From contig OX359199.1 in assembly GCA_947172415.1 (NCBI GenBank), forward strand, positions 770,001 to 834,000: 64,000 nucleotides of DNA, read 5' to 3'. Position numbers and translations under genes: made by a program. Origin of the DNA: Chondrosia reniformis (lineage: Eukaryota; Porifera; Demospongiae; Chondrillida; Chondrillidae). Shown one piece after another: positions 46,311 through 57,000 of this stretch (position 1 is the first letter of the stretch; each line of letters opens with the position of its first letter). Below the pieces are notes generated by a model. It made no database searches, was not told the DNA's origin, and was given only the letters and a program-made list of their open reading frames with translations.

Positions 46311-47156
46311 TTTTAAATGATGATAATATGCATATATGAAATCAAATCATTCAAACTAGAGCTGCATGTCTGTCATGGGCAATTTAAACTTTAAAGTACA
46401 CCTTTAGCTAGCTCTTCGAAATATTATATATATATATACGTTTATAGATGTTCAATTAATTAAGGCTTTGGGATGTTTAGTCACTGAAAGTACTAAACTA
46501 GACACGTGCTCGTGATGCTGTACAAGAATGTATTTTTCTATTCGTCTATGAAGATAAATAGACCACATGGTCCATTCAGGAACATGCCATTCATTATTAT
46601 CTTTAAAATCACCATCGATCCCTACTTCAGCTATTGTGGTGCACCAAAACATAGAAGTGTTGTATATGATTTAATTAGTCACGTAAATTTCAGTACGCCA
46701 TTTATGACTAGCCATGATCACTCTCTTGTTTCATTCACTTTTCCAGATGTGCTGCACTGTTGTGACACTGCCACATTGATCCTAGGCCTCTAGCTACATT
46801 CTATAATGTTCAAGTTAATAATAATAATTTTGCTTCCATAATGGATAAACCACATACATACATACACTGGCATACCTGTATATATATACTACTACTTTAC
46901 CTTAAGAACTATGAATCACTAGCTTTCTATGTATATAAAATTTAAATGAAAAAACTAATAAGCGTTACTCCCAAGAGAGATTAAATATTAAAACACTCAT
47001 GATTAATAAATATAAGGTCGTGTCTGATATAATGAGAAGTACAAGAGAAGACCAACCAATTAAAGGATGTGATCCCTAGAAAAAATGACAAAGAGAAAGG
47101 TATATGTAGTTAAAGGGCAATCTTCATTAATTACATACAAAGTATAGAACAATTCA

Positions 47157-47221
47157 GTCACATTAGAATGTCGCATGTACTTCGGAACAGTTCCGAAGTA
47201 CATGCGACATTCTAATGTGAC
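47157..47221. repeat. Perfect 65-bp palindrome
   Basis: The 32-bp arms 47157-47188 and 47190-47221 are exact reverse complements around a single A at 47189. The arm starts gtcacattagaatgtcgcat and ends cttcggaac. The flanks show no coding sequence. Confidence 0.95.
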
Positions 47222-47524
47222 ATATAACATACAATGAAGAGATAAATATATGAATGTCTATATAGCTACTAATAACCTGATTTCTCTGCATGAAATTCAT
47301 GGATTGTACATACAGGTTTTACACTTTCTGAACACAATTTAAAGTGACATGCATGAACGCTGTACCTAATCTATTGTTATTAATGTTTATGAGTGGGAGG
47401 AGCATAAGACTACCAAATGTCAAAATGTTAATCTAGATATTATATATATAGGCCAAATATAAGGTAATATATATATTGACCAGTATATAGATTACAGGGA
47501 CACATGTACAGTAGCTCTAACACA

Positions 47525-47745
47525 CCATTTTTCTTACATGCTATATACATCTATATACTGTATATGCTTTAGAGTAAAGGCCTATAGGGAACTATATATA
47601 CTTAGTGAGAGGTTGGATAAGGATACAAGAGTTATTTCTTTCTCCTTCTCTTCCTCTCCACTACATAGGCTAGACAGCTGTTTCGCTGTTTCTGTGAATT
47701 CCACCCTTCATCATGCAGTGATCCTGGGAGTATCTTTGTGTGTCA
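47525..47745 (+). repeat. Copy of the ~200-bp interspersed repeat
   Basis: It runs from catttttcttacatgctata to gatcctgggagtatctttgt and is related to 21556-21745 but more diverged. Confidence 0.7.
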
Positions 47746-48128
47746 TTTATCATATTAGAGTCACGGATAAAATGTGGTTTAATACACAATTGCTTTAAGC
47801 CAATTAAGTTGTCTGAGGTCTGCATGTCATTAGTATACTTATCTCACATGCATATCACAGCCTATAATGCAATTTATAATTACTTTTCCTACAAAACATT
47901 ATATATTCAAACACTCATGTTGTTATATATTATAGATGATCATGAAAGTACACATATATATGCATGAATTGTATACTTCATTTTAAACAAAGTACTATTG
48001 TAGTATTACATACAACGACACTAAATAAATATAAATCGGTCAATGTACTGCATGCAACTATATAATCCTATAACAGCAACAGAAGGTATATAAAAGCTAG
48101 GACGTGTGTTATACATATCCTATTTACC

Positions 48129-48836
48129 ATGGATATTAAACATTCTGAAGCACTTGCAGAGAAAAGAGAGCAAAAACAGAGATTTTGCCTCACCACCAAC
48201 TTTCTCTTTGTTCTCTGTGCTGTCACATTCACTATTGCCATTTTGGAAGGAGCAGGACTTATCATAATATGGAAAGATTCGCAAGAACTGGGTGGTAGAA
48301 TTGATACAGTACAAGACCAGCTTATCAATGTTGCCATAGACAACCCTGGCAAAGAAAAAAATGGTTCTACGAGGAAAAAAAGGTTTTATACCTCGAATTC
48401 TGAGCTACAAGATTGTAATTGCCCTCCAGGTCCTCCAGGTCCTCCAGGTCCACCAGGTCCTAAAGGTAAACGAGGTCGGCAAGGTCAGCAAGGTCTTCCT
48501 GGTCCTGCAGGTCTCCAAGGTGATGTAGGTTCTCCTGGTCCTGGAGGTCCCGCAGGTCTCCCAGGTCCTACAGGTGGGCCAGGTCCTGAAGGTCCCCCAG
48601 GTCCCCATGGTGGGCCAGGTCCTACAGGTGGGCCAGGTCCCGAAGGTCCCCCAGGTCACCCAGGTATCCCAGGTCCTGAAGGTGGTCCAGGTCCCGAGGG
48701 TCCCCCAGGTGGCCCAGGTCCTGAAGGTCCCCCAGGTCCTCATGGTGGTCCAGGTCCTACAGGTGGGCCAGGTCCCGAAGGTCCCCCAGGTCCCGAAGGT
48801 CCTCCAGGTCCCCAAGGTTTACCATGTACTCCATGA
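48129..48836 (+). CDS. Type II membrane collagen-like protein, copy 1
   Basis: Single exon, 235 aa. Residues 1-19 are charged and cytoplasmic ([19 protein letters not shown]). Residues 20-48 are a transmembrane helix. Residues 51-70 form a short amphipathic stretch ([17 protein letters not shown]) that could start trimer formation. A basic RKKR at about 82-85 is a furin-type site. A CNC pair comes just before residue 99. About 130 residues of Gly-X-Y follow, rich in [10 protein letters not shown] and GPTGG, and the chain ends in LPCTP. This layout (cytoplasmic tail, TM, furin site, collagen stalk) is that of membrane-associated collagens such as types XIII/XXIII/XXV and of ectodysplasin-like proteins. 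No globular head follows the collagen. A shed trimeric matrix or adhesion protein is inferred. Confidence 0.88.
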   Translation: MDIKHSEALAEKREQKQRFCLTTNFLFVLCAVTFTIAILEGAGLIIIWKDSQELGGRIDTVQDQLINVAIDNPGKEKNGSTRKKRFYTSNSELQDCNCPPGPPGPPGPPGPKGKRGRQGQQGLPGPAGLQGDVGSPGPGGPAGLPGPTGGPGPEGPPGPHGGPGPTGGPGPEGPPGHPGIPGPEGGPGPEGPPGGPGPEGPPGPHGGPGPTGGPGPEGPPGPEGPPGPQGLPCTP

Positions 48837-49812
48837 GACCTAGGGGCATAGGTCTTCAAGAACATCAATGGACTGATGTAGTGGTACAATTTATTATATT
48901 TACTAACAATTATTATAAACCAAAATATAGTAACAATATAGGTGTAGGCCTGCTATATTTCAATGTACTATGTACTTGGCTTATATTGAATATGAATATT
49001 CATATATATGTATATACCAGTATGGTAAGGTTGATCTTACATATAATCTTTTGCATGACATGCATGCAATTAAAAGGTATAGAATGGCAGAGAGTACGTA
49101 TACGGTTTTATACTCTCTAAATATATAATAGGGTTGATATGAAATGCAGATGAGCTTTATTCAAATGATATCGATACAATTTGCCATTTCAGAATTATAA
49201 TTTATTCTACATATATATGGCTCTTGTTATATAATTGCATTATTGAGGAGAAATATTGAAGGGAAATAATTTCATGATTAAGTACAAAAAGTGAAATCTC
49301 AGTTTCCCTATAAAGTTATGGCTATTATGATGGGGTATATATGTAAATAAGAAATGTAGAGATTTGTTCCAACAGGCCTATATACGTAAGCCTATAAGTA
49401 TTCCTATGGCTCATGTAAAATGAACTGTGGTTACTCACCAATTCCTAATCTTCTTATTCAGCACTTATATCATCCACAATTTCCTTCTATAATGGATACA
49501 CTGTACCTGGAACTAGGTTGTTCACTTTGTCAGTACATGTCTAGCCAAGTTTTACTACGATGTAACAAAAGTCCACCACATCATGTGTAAGTTTCAAATT
49601 GAATACATATATACAATCACCACTTTGTCCTACTCTCTCCATTCAAACACTCATTTATATAAAGGAAAGCACACATGAACAGTACACTTCATTTTGTTGT
49701 ATTATTATTACAGTGATACTAAAATGAGTATAAATCTGTCAACATATATATACATGTATATATAAAAGGACGTGTGCTAGTGTATACATGCATCTGTTAT
49801 ATCCTATTTACC
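48837..49812. other. Spacer between the two collagen genes
   Basis: The first ~300 bp after the stop match the 3' flank of copy 2 almost exactly (ctaggggcataggtcttcaa onward). The final ~70 bp match the promoter of copy 1. No gene is present. Confidence 0.65.
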
Positions 49813-50496
49813 ATGGATATTAAACATTCTGAAGCACTTGCAGAGAAAAGAGAACAGAAACAGAGATTTTGCCTCACCACCAACTTTCTCTTTGTTCTCT
49901 GTGCTGTCACATTCACTATTGCCATTGTGGAAGGAGCAGGACTTATCATAATATGGAAAGATTCGCAAGAGCTGGGTGGCAGAATTGATACAGTACAAGA
50001 TCAGCTTATCAATGTTGCCATAGACAACCCTGGCAAAGAAAATAATGGTTCTGTGAGGAAAAAAAGGTTCTATTCTGACCTACCAGTTTGTAATTGCCCT
50101 CCAGGTCCTCCAGGTCCTCCAGGTCCACCAGGTCCTAAAGGTGATCGAGGTCTGCAAGGTCTGCAAGGTCATCCTGGTCCTGAAGGTCTCCCAGGTGATG
50201 TAGGGTCTCCTGGTCCCAAAGGTTCCCAAGGTCTCCCAGGTCCTACAGGTGGGCCAGGTTCTCCTGGTCTCCAAGGTCTCCCAGGTCTCCGTGGTCCTAT
50301 AGGTGAACCAGGTCCCGAAGGTCCCCAAGGTGACCAAGGTATCCAAGGTCCTATAGGTGGTCCAGGTCCTGAGGGTCCCCCAGGTGGCCCAGGTCCTGAA
50401 GGTCCCCCAGGTCCTCATGGTGATCCAGGTCCTACAGGTGGTCCAGGTCCCGAAGGTCCCCCAGGTCCCGAAGGTCCTCCAGGTCCCCAAGGTTGA
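49813..50496 (+). CDS. Type II membrane collagen-like protein, copy 2
   Basis: Single exon, 227 aa, start chosen at MDIKHSEA to match copy 1; the frame is open 13 codons further upstream. The first ~80 residues are nearly identical to copy 1, including the transmembrane helix. A basic RKKR site precedes [19 protein letters not shown]. The collagen part differs more ([27 protein letters not shown]). The final codons show a TTA to TGA change relative to copy 1, so this protein stops at PQG and lacks the LPCTP tail. It arose by tandem duplication of a ~1.2-kb unit with both flanks. The faster divergence of the repeat region against the conserved membrane part is consistent with slippage in the Gly-X-Y array. 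Confidence 0.87.
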   Translation: MDIKHSEALAEKREQKQRFCLTTNFLFVLCAVTFTIAIVEGAGLIIIWKDSQELGGRIDTVQDQLINVAIDNPGKENNGSVRKKRFYSDLPVCNCPPGPPGPPGPPGPKGDRGLQGLQGHPGPEGLPGDVGSPGPKGSQGLPGPTGGPGSPGLQGLPGLRGPIGEPGPEGPQGDQGIQGPIGGPGPEGPPGGPGPEGPPGPHGDPGPTGGPGPEGPPGPEGPPGPQG

Positions 50497-51243
50497 CCAT
50501 GTAAACCATGAGACCTAGGGGCATAGGTCTTCAAGAACATCAATGGACTGATGTAGTGGTACAATTTATTATACTTACTAACAATTATTATAAACCAAAA
50601 TATAGTAACAATATAGGTGTAGGCCTGCTATATTTCAATGTACTATGTACTTGGCTTATATTGAATATGAATATTCATATATATGTATATACCTGTATGG
50701 TAAGGTTGATCTTACATATAATCTTTTGCATGACATGTATGCAATTAAAAGGTATAGAATGGCAGAGAGTACGTATACGGTTTTATACTCTCTAAATATA
50801 TAATAGGGTTGATATGAAATGCAGATGAGCTTTATTCAATGATATCGATACAATTCGCCTTTTCAGAATTTTAATTTATTCTACATAGTCTATAAAATAT
50901 ACCCATTTATTCAGGCTCTGGTTATATCATTATTGAGGAGAAATATTGAAGGGAAATAATTTCATGATTAGGTACAAAAAGTGAAATCTCAAAAGTCTAC
51001 CATAATATCATGTGTAGTGCAAGTTTCAAATTGAATACAATGATTGTAGAAAAAAGTGAAATCTCAAAAGTCCACCATAATATCATGTGTAGTGCCAGTT
51101 TCAAATTGAATACAATGATTGTAGAATCACCATTTTAAATAAAAAAGCTGTAAGTTTTATAATCACTGCAGTATACTATTGGGTATCAAAAAATGTATTA
51201 TATATACAGTGCAAGTTACAATATACTAAGGTAATCTAATATA

Positions 51244-51285
51244 AATAATATAATATAATATAATATAATATAATATAATATAATG
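51244..51285 (+). repeat. (AATAT)n microsatellite
   Basis: About eight tandem pentamers of ataat type occur without interruption. Confidence 0.9.
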
Positions 51286-51392
51286 TAATTAATTCATATG
51301 GCTCCAAGAAAGGACCTAGAAACAAAATGGGCACATCATCATAAAGTTTAGGGTATAAAACTCATTTTAAATTGAAGGGATTTTTTATTTAG

Positions 51393-51483
51393 GCCTCCGT
51401 TTGTTAGAAAACGGAGGACAAAGTTTGCATATAAAAGGCCATAGGACTATAGAAAACCTATGGGAAATTTATATGCAAACCAT
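51393..51483. repeat. Paired hairpins
   Basis: The first is cctccgttt-gttag-aaaacggagg. The second pairs gtttgcatataaaaggccat(agg) with cctatgggaaatttatatgcaaac across a short loop (actatagaaaa). Possible remnants of a foldback element; no RNA family is recognised. Confidence 0.6.
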
Positions 51484-52677
51484 GTGTTATATTGATAAAA
51501 ATTGTCAGTTTGTCAGATAACTGTGAAATCAACATATATCATGGTACATGTGTATAAGAAACGTCTGGCGAAGTTTTGCTTAATTAAATGAGCAAAATAA
51601 TCAAGATATAATGAAGAATTCAAAGTTACGATTGCGCAAGCTGGTGATGTTTTGTGATGTTTTTCTATTGCGTCACCAACACCTTCGTATGTCGCTCCGT
51701 ACACACATTTTGTGAATCATGTGACGTTGCGTAAACGTCACCGACTCGTTGCTAAAGAAGATCATCTTTCGAGAACGGCTATGACAAGTCGACGCTCTCC
51801 TACGAGAAGGAGCTACCGAATAAGCGAGTTGTAGCGAAGGTTAGATAAAACGTATTTGTATACGTTCATGCTAAGTTTAAGCCAAAAGTGTTGCTATATA
51901 TATTGATGTAAAGAAATAAAAGAAATTCGTTTAGACGACCGTAGTAAAACTGTGGTACTTTAAACTCCGTCATCTCTGCTTATGTTTTCTATTACTTATC
52001 CATGTGTGTACGTGTGCAGGAGTGTAATTGGATACGTAGGGGTATATAATTGTCCATGTGTAGGAATAAGGAGTGCTATATTAAGCATGTTTAAATACAA
52101 TCAAGTACTACACAGTGCAAGTTACAAATTTATACACGGATGCAAGTGACTCCCAAGATAATCACACTGAGGTATATAATATAATACGGATGCAAATGAC
52201 TCCCAAAATAATCACAATCAGGTATATTAAACGCTACAAGACTTTAGCCACACTGAAAAACTGCTGCATACAGAGTAGTAGTCTCTACAGATCATATAAG
52301 GTTAAACGCATGGCCTTCCAATTACCTTTTCACGCCTTAGTATAGACTGAAGATGATGCATCTGCATGCCATTATCAGCAAAAATTCCAGTCTCAGGCAG
52401 GGGGTCTCAGCCAATAATCACCGCAGATTTGACTTGCCTTGAGTGTGAGCTAGGAGTACCGTTGGTTGCTTGCATGCATTCACATAAACAACAGGGTGAG
52501 AGACAATTTGGTAACTTGCACACAATATATATACATATATATATATATCCACTGAGTTTTTCAAATTTTGATGTTTACTCATATATTTGTCCTATATCTC
52601 TCACCATACATATTAAGTTCAAAATAGTAATTAATTTAATCCTGTAGCTCAGCTGATGCAAACAAAACAAAGTGAAA

Positions 52678-53482
52678 CTATGAATCCGCATAGAGCCTGA
52701 TATTGGCTACACTGCTAAAGTGTTGATGTAGTGTTTTAAAGTTTGGTCTAGATGCTGGATCATAGCTCTGACATTCTTGCATTCTCTTATAATATTCAAG
52801 TGGACAATCCTTCGGCCTAAAAGAAACAGGAGATTGAGGTGTCAATTATATATTGTTATCTTTTGACCATCAGTCACACTACTTTGATACAGAAATTGTA
52901 AGTTCAATTCTCTCTTTAAAATGGTTGCATCTTTCCTTATTCATTGCTGCATGGTGAAGACATGCTGGTCCAAATGTTCAATTTCTGTACACCAGTAGTG
53001 TTGTTGATGCTCAACAAAAGATACTCTTACTATATATTGCTGGAAAATAGCCTTCACACTAGCACTTAACTCCCATTTTCATTATAAAAGACAGTAAATT
53101 ACATTATATGTATATACCACTAGCATTTGTGGATTTGCTGTTTCAATTCTAATAATTTAATAAAGTGCATTTTTCATAAAACGTAGGTCATACGAAAAAA
53201 TAGCATTCATACATACATAGTTAAATAAGCAACAAATGCAAGCCAATTCTATTCAAATGTTTCCTAATATGGCAAATCAATCACGTACTAAGGAAAATGG
53301 TGTCCTCTTTGTAAATCAGGGGAAAACGGTTACTATGACAACTTTGATATACGTAGCTGTACCTTTCTAATAACACTTCTGATCCTTTCCTTTGAAAAAT
53401 GTCAACAATGTCTACTCCAGAAAGATTTGGCAGGGGTCTCTCTCCAAAGCTAGCAATCTCCCATAGCAACACTCCAAATGCC
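52678..53482 (-). pseudogene. Tyrosine-kinase C-lobe remnant
   Basis: Two exons, 53364-53482 and 52678-52816, join in phase 2. The first reads AFGVLLWEIASFGERPLPNL and SGVDIVDIFQ, typical of helix F/G in tyrosine kinases. Its first base would complete a Trp codon with an upstream exon (the W of the usual SDVW-FGV motif). The second reads CPLEYYKRMQECQSYDPASR then PNFKTLHQHF, the usual C-terminal motif C-x3-DP-xxRP-F, and ends at a stop. No N-lobe, catalytic-loop or activation-loop exons occur in the ~600 bp before K5's last exon. This is either a truncated duplicate or a gene whose 5' part was displaced. Confidence 0.75.
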
Positions 53483-53522
53483 CTGAAGTATTGAAAAGTA
53501 TACACAAATATTTTAATGGATT

Positions 53523-53583
53523 CCACATGTCCAGGTTTCAGTGTCTTTGTCAAAGATACTGAAACCTGGCCATGAACATGTGG
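53523..53583. repeat. Inverted repeat
   Basis: ccacatgtccaggtttcagt-gtctttg pairs with caaagatactgaaacctggc and the following catgaacatgtgg, with a few mismatches and a 1-base loop. It sits upstream of the tyrosine-kinase exon. The inner arm contains caggtttcagt, a word also seen in the subterminal parts of the CACTA-like element. Confidence 0.7.
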
Positions 53584-54075
53584 AAAATTGATCAAAAAAG
53601 ATTCATACACCAAAGTTATATATATATATATATATACTACTGGTATTTAGAATACTTATAAATATTATCAACATTCCTTTTCTTACACATCTACTTTAGA
53701 GTAAAGGCCTATAGGGAACATCACATCACATGACGTGCACCTGACCTTATACATCTAGCAGACTTTCAATATGTATAATAGGTCAGAATCACTCTTAATT
53801 GTTATACAGTTTCATTAGTACCACCATAAAATCACAAAATATATACAATAATAAAAAGAATAAAAACATTTGTTACAGTCATGTCAATTGTCAATTGTAG
53901 AAGTTAAAATGCACACTAGAATTTTATAGGAGTTTATTGTTGTTCATCAGAGTTTGAAAATCACCTGCCAACCCGCCTCATTATACCTGGTTGAGTTACT
54001 TGAAGACTGCAGGTTGAGTTGAATGGGCATTTATACTCAACTTTCTGGGTAGTGCAAACAATCTATATCAATTGC

Positions 54076-57000
54076 TTAAGAGCTGAAAAATTCGTGTTTC
54101 AAGAGTTTTCGGCAAATTGGTCTATCCTTTGGTACCACCTGAGATATTTATCAGAAAGGGTGAAGTGTCAAATACATATATACTGTATTGAATACCATAT
54201 TAATATCATTATGACAGTCAGCGGATCAGGAATTTATACAGAAGTTTGCCAGAAGCTTAATAAATCAACAAATCACTACTGCAAATTCAGAATAAATTAA
54301 ACAGTGGCATTTGATAATATTGTTTAACAGGAGTACTATTAAACAACCTTTCTCTCATTAACTTCTGATCAAAGAGTTTGTTTCACTCTGCAAGGTCTTA
54401 ATAGGTACTCCATTAGTCTTAATAGGTACTCCATTTGTATTATTGCGCAACAACACATGAATGTGGCACATGTAAAATGTGGGGGATCCTCTTTTCAACA
54501 TGAACTGTTAAGTAGTTAAAACTTCTGACAGTATTTTCTTCTTTTAATATCTACAATTCAAGCTCACTTGAAGACAGTCTTCTACAAACTGCCACAACTG
54601 AGTCCAGTTTGGGTAAACAGACTTGAGCAGTTTAATCTTCTTAATCTTTCCAACTGCAGCAGACTCTTTATTCCATGGAAAGTACTTGTGGTTACAGAGA
54701 GTGATAAAGGCCATCTGCATTAATGAATAAAAAGCAAAATTCATAGCACCTGTTGCCATGAGCGACCGTGGAAGTATATTACAGCCACTATCACCAGCTA
54801 CACCCTCTCCATAAAAACACCATAAAAAAGATCTGTAACTTACGTGTTTCTGTGTATACGGCCCTGAGTGACTGAGGAATATCTTCAACATACTAGCTCC
54901 TACTGACCATATGTCTGGTGCAGTCAGTGTGTCATAGTCAGTGAGATCAGATCTTGTTCTTGTAGCAATCAAGATGTACTGAATGATAAAATAACTGGTC
55001 AACTTCACCTTTAATTCATTAATCAGTCTTTACAGTCACCAGCTCACCTCCACAGGTCTGTATCCGGGTGTACCAATAGGACTGGACCTCTGTAGTTGTC
55101 CCACTAAACTGACATTGGTCTGTAGTCTTGGAAGATCAATAGCTGAGTCAAAGTCACCGACCTTCACCTCAAACCTCTGCCCATGGATACACATGAATGG
55201 ACCTTCACAAGTGCAGTGCATGTCCAACAGGAAGTTGCTGGCTGGAATAGGAGGAGGAAAAGGAAGTTCAAATTGAATTCTTACTCATTGTTTAGCTATG
55301 AATAGTAACTCACGCTTCACATCATTATGTACGATATTGTTCTGATGAAGATGGTCTAGTCCACGCAGCACACTTCTCACTATGTGTTTGGTATTGTCCA
55401 CAATCAGTTGGAGCACTTCCGGTTCATCCTTGTACTTTAGTAGTAGAGTGCTGATGCCTCCGTGACCAATCTTGTTGAGGTAGCTTTGCAGGTCTCCGGA
55501 CATCTTTGGCAGGAAGTGGTAGCAGAAGAACCTCCTTGACCTCTTGGGATCCTCTTCTCCCATCATCACTGACAAGAGAGGGAGAATGTTCTTGTGGTCC
55601 AACCTAGCCATCACATCCACCTCCATGAAGCGGTAGTGAGTCTGTAGTGGGGAAAAGAGAGAATAAAATGGTCTCACATTCTGATAACTATTTATTGAGT
55701 GAAATTTCACTTATTTATAGAAATCAGATATAGTTAAATTTGTTCTCTATGTTATGTCCACCTCTGCACTGAGAGTTCAACTAGGCTTATAGACTAACAA
55801 TGAATATCTTCTAAATCTCTCATAATAGATTTTTCAGTCTATTAAAGTGCAGGTTCCCAAGGGAATAGCAAATTCAAAAGTGATGATACGCCTAACTCAG
55901 GGGAGGGTAAACAAACATAACAAACCAGTCTAGGATATATATTTTGTTAGGTAGAAACTGGTCTAGTGGATTTACACAATTCATAGCTTATAATCTTTTG
56001 AAATGATCATCTTTTGACTTTTAGAATGTCTAAAGAAGTAGTTTTGTTGTCTCTCTTGATCAGTGACTTCATAGCTTATAAACCAGCAATTTTGAAGTGA
56101 TACAAGGTAATGCATAGGAAATGGGGATACTATTTCAGTACTGAAAGCAACATTCAGTCATCAGCACTGACTGTATCTAGTCAACCAGAGATCTGTAATA
56201 TGTAGTTCCTGAAAATCGGCTGGGCTACTATTCAGACATCCCTCAGACGTATCCTATTGGCTAAGAAGTTCCCCTGTCTACATAATGCCTATTGTATTGT
56301 ATTGTATTGTATTGTATTGTATTGTATTGTATTGTATTGTATTGTATTGTATTGTATTGTATTGTATTGTTATGTATTGTATTGTATTGTTATGTATTGT
56401 TATGTATTGTATTGTATTGTATTGTATTGTATTGTACATATTGTATTGTATTGTATTGTACTGTATTGTACATATTGTATATATTGAATTCTATTGGTCT
56501 GGCATACTACAAACCTTAAAATCACCACTAACATACAAACATGAGCTTTATGTAATGTGTCCTTATACATGCTAATGAAATAGGGCATATACAGTATAGT
56601 GAAAATGTTCCTAAGTCAATGAGTATCAAGAGGAAATTGGAATGGAAATGTCGAATAGTTGTGTAAGTTATAATCAAATGGAAAATCTACACACATCAAG
56701 GAGAGACTAAACACATTGGCCTCAAATGTAAGGAAACATTTTCACAATAATTAACAACAGTTTTGTGGCTGCAATCGACATGCACTGTATATTTTAGACA
56801 TATATGAATGTCTTACCAAATACAAGTTGGCCGTCAAGTGTATGCACACAATTTTACACTTGACAGTTTACTCAATTAGGCAATAAAACTAAATTACACT
56901 GTAAATCAGTATGTGTAAAAAAAGTTTGGGCAATAAGAAATTGCAGTAGACATATGATCTTACTATAGTACATGTTTATTGGCTAGGCAGTAACATTATA

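Larger units (their letters stand above)
46311..48128. other. Intergenic; repeats and a perfect palindrome
   Basis: It contains the repeat shared with 24.5 kb (46455-46720), the palindrome at 47157-47221 and a copy of the ~200-bp repeat (47525-47745). The last few hundred bp are the promoter side of the first collagen gene and are duplicated upstream of the second. No gene is seen. Confidence 0.55.
50497..52677. other. Intergenic with tandem repeats and hairpins
   Basis: It contains the duplicated collagen 3' flank (to about 50990), a 76-bp tandem duplication (about 50975-51125), an (AATAT)n microsatellite (about 51244-51285), hairpins at 51393-51483, and a ~55-bp tandem duplication at 52133-52220. 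A plus-strand frame at 51781-51834 (MTSRRSPTRRSYRISEL) is too short to call. Confidence 0.55.

Noticed and set aside
48405..48815. Long minus-strand frame of repeated G-T-W residues opposite collagen copy 1 (also 50080-50490)
   Set aside because: It is the mirror of the Gly-X-Y codons (ggtcc/ggacc periodicity) and not an independent gene.
54544..54714. K5 as a naturally truncated kinase ending SLNCRY
   Set aside because: A correct donor (CAA|GTGAGC) and a matching in-frame 63-nt exon downstream restore the family's tail.
56257..56575. Several plus-strand frames rich in YCIVL
   Set aside because: They are translations of the (tattg)n microsatellite.
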